Assembly: GCA_945861385.1 (NCBI GenBank)
Contig: CAMAUI010000002.1
Location: forward strand, 35,517-99,516
From: Prosthecobacter debontii
GTDB lineage: Bacteria > Verrucomicrobiota > Verrucomicrobiia > Chthoniobacterales > Chthoniobacteraceae
Reading direction: 5' to 3'
DNA: 64,000 bases
The position numbers were made by a program, and so were the translations under genes. Shown in pieces: positions 60,225-64,000 of this stretch. The first letter of the stretch is position 1. Each line of letters begins with the position of its first letter. Below the pieces are notes generated by a model. That model saw only the letters and a list, made by a program, of their open reading frames with translations. It ran no database searches and had not been told where the DNA came from.

Positions 60225-62321
60225 ATGCCCGAAGCTTCTCGCCAAAGTCATCGCTGGAAAATCGCCGTCGGTGTTTTCGTGCTCTCCTACTGCATCCAGG
60301 CGCTGATCCTCAGCCAGATCGCCGACTCGCGCCACTTCCTGCCGGATGGCGATGACATGAAATTTTACAACGACTGGGCGCGCCGGGTCGCGGCTGGCGA
60401 GTGGACCGATGGGAAGGCGTTTTACGGCCTGCCGGGCTACGCGTACGCGCTTGGCGCCATCCACCATGTTTTTGGCTACGATCACGATTACACGCCGTTT
60501 CTCATCGGGCAGATCCAGGCTTTGTTTCACGCGCTGACATCCACATTCATCTTTCTCATCGGGACGCGGGTGTTCGGGGAAAAACGCGGCATCATCGCCG
60601 GGATCACCGCATCGGCGGCATGGCTGGCGTTCACTCCGGCGCAGGTGTTTTCGGCGATCCTCATGCCGACTTCATGGATGATCTGCGCCTTTTGGGGGCT
60701 GCTCCACTGGATCATTTGCGTGAGCGAAAAGGGAGCAGCCTCGGCATGGCGTCCATGGCTGTGGATGGGGCTGCTCGCCGGCGTGGTCGCGACCACTGTC
60801 GCCTCGCTCCTCATGCTGCTGCCGCTGGTGCTCTGCCTCATCGCGATCACGCTCCGCGGCAAGGCTCCGCTGTGGGCCGCGGCGCTTGCGGTTGTCAGCG
60901 GCGCGCTCGTGGCCACCACTGCCTTCTCCGCCGCGTTCGATTTTTCCTCCGCCCGGCTGCTGGTCGCGCTCGCATTCCTCGCGAACGCCGCCGCGTGGTT
61001 CGCGCTGCGGCCGCAGCTCCGCCCGATGCTGTGCGCAGCGGCGGTGCTCCTCGGCGGCGTTTATGCGGGCACTTCGCCGGTGTGGCTGCACAACCGGCTC
61101 GTCGCAAAAGACACCGTTTTCCTCTCCGCCCACGACGGGCTGAACTTCTACCTCGGCAACCATGCCAGCGCGAACGGCTACACAAAAATCCCCGGCGGTC
61201 TCCGCGCTTCACAGGAGGGCCTTTTGCGCGATTCGCTCACAATCCCCGTGGCGGAAGCGGGGCGCGAATTGAAGCGATCCGAGATTTCCGCGTACTGGAA
61301 AAAGAAAGGCAGCGCGTACATCCACGACCACTTCGGCGACTGGATAAGCCTGCTCGGCGTGAAGATCGGAAATTTCTGGAATGCGTTCCAGTACGACGAC
61401 CTCAGCATCCTCAAATTGCTCCGCGACGAGGGAGTCATCCCGCCGGGGCTGCGCTTCGGATTCGTCGCCGCGCTCGCACTCCCCGGCATGCTCCTGTGCT
61501 GGCGGCGCTGGCCGGCGAGCCGCTGGGTCACGGGCGCCGTCCTGCTGCACATGGCGGGGCTCATGCCCGTTTTCATCACCGAGCGCTACCGTTTGTGCGC
61601 CGTGCCGGGCATGATTCTGCTTGGCACTGGCGGATTGGTTTTTGTGTGGGAAAAAATCACCGCCCGCCGCTGGCTCCCCGCCCTTGCGTGCCTGCCGCTT
61701 TTCGCGGCCTCCACGTGGTTCACCTCGCGCCCCCAGCCGGACATCGGCCTGTGGTCGCTCGATTTTTACAAGGCCGGCATCCGCTCCACCGACGGCGCGC
61801 TGCTTGAACGGGAGAAGGGCGACGAATCAAAGGCCAAAGAATCCCTCACCAACGCCCGCCGGAATCTCGAGACCGCCTATTCTTATGTGCAGGAAAACGC
61901 GGACATCATCTTTGCGCTCGGGAACGTCTGGCTGCATCTCTCCAGCAGCACCGGACTCGCCGCGGAGGAAGTCGAGCGCATGCAGCACCAAGCCGAGAAA
62001 TGCTACGGCCTCGCGCTCAATCTTTCCCTGCAAATCAACCCGCAACGCGGCCACGACGGTGCTCTGAACAACCTCGGATTCATCGCCATGGAGCGCAAAC
62101 GCTGGGCTGACGCCGAACGATTTTTCCGCGGCTCGCTGAAGTTCGAGGCGGACGACCCCGGCACCCTGTCTCTGCTGGCCCAGGCCTGCCGCGAACAGGG
62201 CAAGACAGCGGAGGCACTGGCTGCGATTGACGCGGCGCTGAAACTGCGGCCCGGCAATCCCGGCATGCTCAAATTCCGCGATGCCCTCACACGACCACCG
62301 GCTTCACCGCCACCAAAGTGA
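60225..62321 (+). CDS. GT39-like membrane glycosyltransferase with TPR tail
   Basis: A 698-residue protein. The first 550 residues have about eleven membrane helices and the loop pattern of lipid-linked-sugar-dependent GT-C enzymes: an early luminal acidic segment (LPDGDDMKFYNDWARRV, DxD-like), YGLPGYAYALGAIHHVFG and FITERYRLCAVPG. The C-terminal 150 residues are tetratricopeptide repeats (DGALNNLGFIAMERKRWADA, TLSLLAQACREQGKTAEALA). It starts at the ATG before PEASRQSHRWKIAV; the frame upstream lies in the gap after mutY. Its end overlaps the convergent transaldolase gene by 35 bases. Confidence 0.75.
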   Translation: MPEASRQSHRWKIAVGVFVLSYCIQALILSQIADSRHFLPDGDDMKFYNDWARRVAAGEWTDGKAFYGLPGYAYALGAIHHVFGYDHDYTPFLIGQIQALFHALTSTFIFLIGTRVFGEKRGIIAGITASAAWLAFTPAQVFSAILMPTSWMICAFWGLLHWIICVSEKGAASAWRPWLWMGLLAGVVATTVASLLMLLPLVLCLIAITLRGKAPLWAAALAVVSGALVATTAFSAAFDFSSARLLVALAFLANAAAWFALRPQLRPMLCAAAVLLGGVYAGTSPVWLHNRLVAKDTVFLSAHDGLNFYLGNHASANGYTKIPGGLRASQEGLLRDSLTIPVAEAGRELKRSEISAYWKKKGSAYIHDHFGDWISLLGVKIGNFWNAFQYDDLSILKLLRDEGVIPPGLRFGFVAALALPGMLLCWRRWPASRWVTGAVLLHMAGLMPVFITERYRLCAVPGMILLGTGGLVFVWEKITARRWLPALACLPLFAASTWFTSRPQPDIGLWSLDFYKAGIRSTDGALLEREKGDESKAKESLTNARRNLETAYSYVQENADIIFALGNVWLHLSSSTGLAAEEVERMQHQAEKCYGLALNLSLQINPQRGHDGALNNLGFIAMERKRWADAERFFRGSLKFEADDPGTLSLLAQACREQGKTAEALAAIDAALKLRPGNPGMLKFRDALTRPPASPPPK

Positions 62322-63030
62322 AGCCCGCTGACTTCGCATCGCGATCAAACATCCGCACCGTGTCCAGCGACAGTTCGTCGAGATCGCGCCCGCACATTTC
62401 TATCGCCTTCCGGAGAATGTCGTGTGGCACCGTGACGATATGGCAGCCCGCATCGTCGGCCTGGAAAATGTTGAAGACCTCCCGCACGCTCGCCCACAGC
62501 AACTCCGCGTGCGGCAGATGATCCAGCATCCGCCGGGCGGATCGCATCGTCGCCATCGGATCACGCCCGGTGTCGGAAACACGCCCGGCAAAAATCGAAA
62601 CAACCGCCGGGACATCGCGCTCCAGCACCCCGATGACCTCGGAAGCCTGCCGCTCCGTCATGATCGCCGTGATGTTCAGCCTCACCCCGTCGCGGGCGAG
62701 GTCGCGGATCAGCGGGATCGAGGATTCGCCGCGCGGATTGAGCACCGGGATTTTTACATAGACATTCCGCCCCCAGTCGCGAATCCGCAGCGCCTGCTCG
62801 CGCATCTCCTCGAACTCGTCGGCAAACACCTCGAATGACACCGGCTTCTCCGTCACCGACTGCAACAAGTCCCGCGCAAAACCCTCGTAGTCCGAGATGC
62901 CCGCCTTCCTCATCAGCGTGGGGTTCGTCGTGAGGCCCTTGATGAGCGGGTTGCGGTAAAGCTCGAGCATCCCGGCTTTATCCGCCCCGTCGGCGTAGAT
63001 CTTGGTGGTCAGGTTGGTCAGGGCTTTCAT
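62287..63030 (-). CDS. Transaldolase / fructose-6-phosphate aldolase-like protein
   Basis: A 247-residue single-domain aldolase of the transaldolase family. TKIYADGADKAGMLELYRNP and IKGLTTNPTLMRKAG form the first strands, the Schiff-base Lys93 lies in VYVKIPVLNP, and LNITAIMTERQASEVIGVL and VSIFAGRVSDTGRDP complete the barrel. The short length is that of the TalC/Fsa group, but the substrate is not certain. ATG 63030 is chosen as it gives MKALTNLTTKIY. Confidence 0.85.
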   Translation of the reverse strand: MKALTNLTTKIYADGADKAGMLELYRNPLIKGLTTNPTLMRKAGISDYEGFARDLLQSVTEKPVSFEVFADEFEEMREQALRIRDWGRNVYVKIPVLNPRGESSIPLIRDLARDGVRLNITAIMTERQASEVIGVLERDVPAVVSIFAGRVSDTGRDPMATMRSARRMLDHLPHAELLWASVREVFNIFQADDAGCHIVTVPHDILRKAIEMCGRDLDELSLDTVRMFDRDAKSAGFTLVAVKPVVV

Positions 63031-63081
63031 GCGCGGCATTTTAGCCGATCCCATGCCACCCCACACCTTTGCCCAATTCTC

Positions 63082-64000
63082 TCATGCCAGCAGGCGGTTC
63101 ACGACCCGCTCCACCAGCTTCCAGTCCACGTTCTCCCGCGGCCGCCACTCGCCGACTCCGGCCGGCAGGACGAACAAATTCCTGCCTTCGCGGAATTTCT
63201 TGTCCATCTGCATCGCGCGGATGATGCGCTCGAAAAGCACCGCCTTCCCGCCATGCCGCAGCGGCAGCCCGGCCCGGACGAGCAGGCTCTTCAGCCGCTC
63301 AAGGAAACCGCCATCCACCATCCCGAGTTCCAGCGCGATCTCCGTCGCCGCCAGCATGCCGATCGAAATCGCCTCGCCGTGGGTCAGCGCATAGTCGGCG
63401 CTCAGCTCAAGCGCGTGGCCGATCGTGTGGCCGAAGTTCAGGACATTCCGGATGCCGAGTTTGTCGAGTTCATCCTTCTCGACCACATCGGCCTTCAGCC
63501 GGACACACTGCGCGACCACATCGGTGAGAGTCTTCTCCTCCAGGGCGAGCATGCGTTCGAGCGCGCCGGCTTCGAGTTGCTCGAACAGCGCCCGCGAACA
63601 CACCGCGCCGTACTTGATGACCTCCGCCATCCCGCTCCGCACTTCGCGCGGCGGAAGCGTCCGGAGCGTCGCGAGATCGCACACGACCAGCCGCGGCTGG
63701 CTGAAAGCCCCCATGATGTTTTTCACTCCGCCAAAATTTACCGCGACCTTGCCGCCCACGCTGGAATCCACCGCCGCAAGCAGCGTCGTCGGGCACTGAA
63801 CAAACGGGACACCCCGCCGGAAAACCGCGGCGGCAAATCCACCAAGGTCACCCACCACTCCGCCGCCGAGCAGGATCACCAGGGGAATGGTCCCGGTCTC
63901 CGGAAACGCGGCAAGCAAGGCCGCACAGGTTCTTGAAAACTCATCCCAATTTTTCCCTTCCTCCGTCGCCGGAATATCGTGCCGCACAATTGCGCCAAAG
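63082..64000 (-). CDS. aroB: 3-dehydroquinate synthase, 5' end beyond the window
   Basis: AroB converts DAHP to 3-dehydroquinate in the shikimate pathway, using NAD and a divalent metal. The 306 residues inside the window include the NAD-binding GGGVVGDLGGFAAA, PTTLLAAVDSSVGGKVAVNF, the metal-site region SGMAEVIKYGAV and FGHTIGHALELS. The frame is open through the right edge, so about 60 N-terminal residues are missing. It is 51 bases upstream of the transaldolase-like gene on the same strand. Confidence 0.95.
   Translation of the reverse strand, partial: FGAIVRHDIPATEEGKNWDEFSRTCAALLAAFPETGTIPLVILLGGGVVGDLGGFAAAVFRRGVPFVQCPTTLLAAVDSSVGGKVAVNFGGVKNIMGAFSQPRLVVCDLATLRTLPPREVRSGMAEVIKYGAVCSRALFEQLEAGALERMLALEEKTLTDVVAQCVRLKADVVEKDELDKLGIRNVLNFGHTIGHALELSADYALTHGEAISIGMLAATEIALELGMVDGGFLERLKSLLVRAGLPLRHGGKAVLFERIIRAMQMDKKFREGRNLFVLPAGVGEWRPRENVDWKLVERVVNRLLA

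Overview
The window is GC-rich bacterial chromosome, tightly packed, with many 1-4 base overlaps between neighbouring genes. The gene content (a long L25/Ctc protein, prs-rplY-pth-rpsF-ssb in a row, DUF5069, a DUF6807/PmoA-like protein, LamG and PD40 secreted proteins, an RNase HIII starting MPKKK, an SGNH hydrolase next to rsmH) is what I would expect from a Verrucomicrobiota genome, possibly a Chthoniobacter-like or Opitutus-like lineage. This is inference from gene families, not from a marker such as rRNA, and no rRNA or conventional tRNA gene is present.

Layout. 1-9.8 kb: SGNH hydrolase, rsmH, a D-2-hydroxyacid dehydrogenase, a MoxR ATPase, two secreted proteins, a membrane GT2 glycosyltransferase and an L,D-transpeptidase. 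Two copies of a dispersed palindromic repeat lie here (4227-4348 and 7017-7314), the second carrying another inverted-repeat element inside it. 9.8-18.4 kb: an HNH protein, a divergent HpnH-like radical SAM protein, the translation/replication group prs-rplY-pth-rpsF-ssb, and a 1078-residue Ala/Gln-rich exported protein. 18.5-27.8 kb: an OmpA/PD40 protein, a CusBA-type metal efflux pair with a Cys-rich exported protein, and small membrane or secreted proteins. cusA is broken by loss of one GC dinucleotide near its 3' end and carries an in-frame 155 bp inverted-repeat element. 27.9-34.9 kb: a translationally coupled surface-polysaccharide cluster of five glycosyltransferases and a Wzy-like polymerase. 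34.9-38.7 kb: an E1-alpha/E1-beta/E2 2-oxoacid dehydrogenase operon whose E1-alpha gene is fused in frame to a transposase remnant. 38.9-51.6 kb: mixed metabolism and housekeeping (GH43-like, OmpA, UPF0261, thiHS, panD, HU, rnhC).

The most interesting part is 51.6-58.4 kb, an RNA-repair island: rtcR (sigma54 activator) on the minus strand, then divergently rsr (Ro60), four tandem noncoding RNAs, rtcB and rtcA. The four RNAs can each be folded by eye into a long terminal stem, a second stem supported by covariation, and (in three of four) a circularly permuted tRNA: T-arm, acceptor 3' strand, short loop, acceptor 5' strand, D-arm. They are best explained as YrlA-type bacterial Y RNAs, the partners of Ro60. 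The expected logic is that RtcR senses RNA damage, turns on a sigma54 promoter seen at 53414-53428, and induces Ro60, its Y RNAs, the RNA ligase RtcB and the cyclase RtcA together. The island is bounded by 56 bp direct repeats that duplicate the start and leader of rnhC, so it looks inserted between rnhC and its former upstream neighbour.

58.4-64.0 kb: a LURP-one-like protein, mutY (start codons overlapping head to head), a membrane glycosyltransferase with TPRs, a transaldolase-like protein and the 3' part of aroB, which runs off the end.
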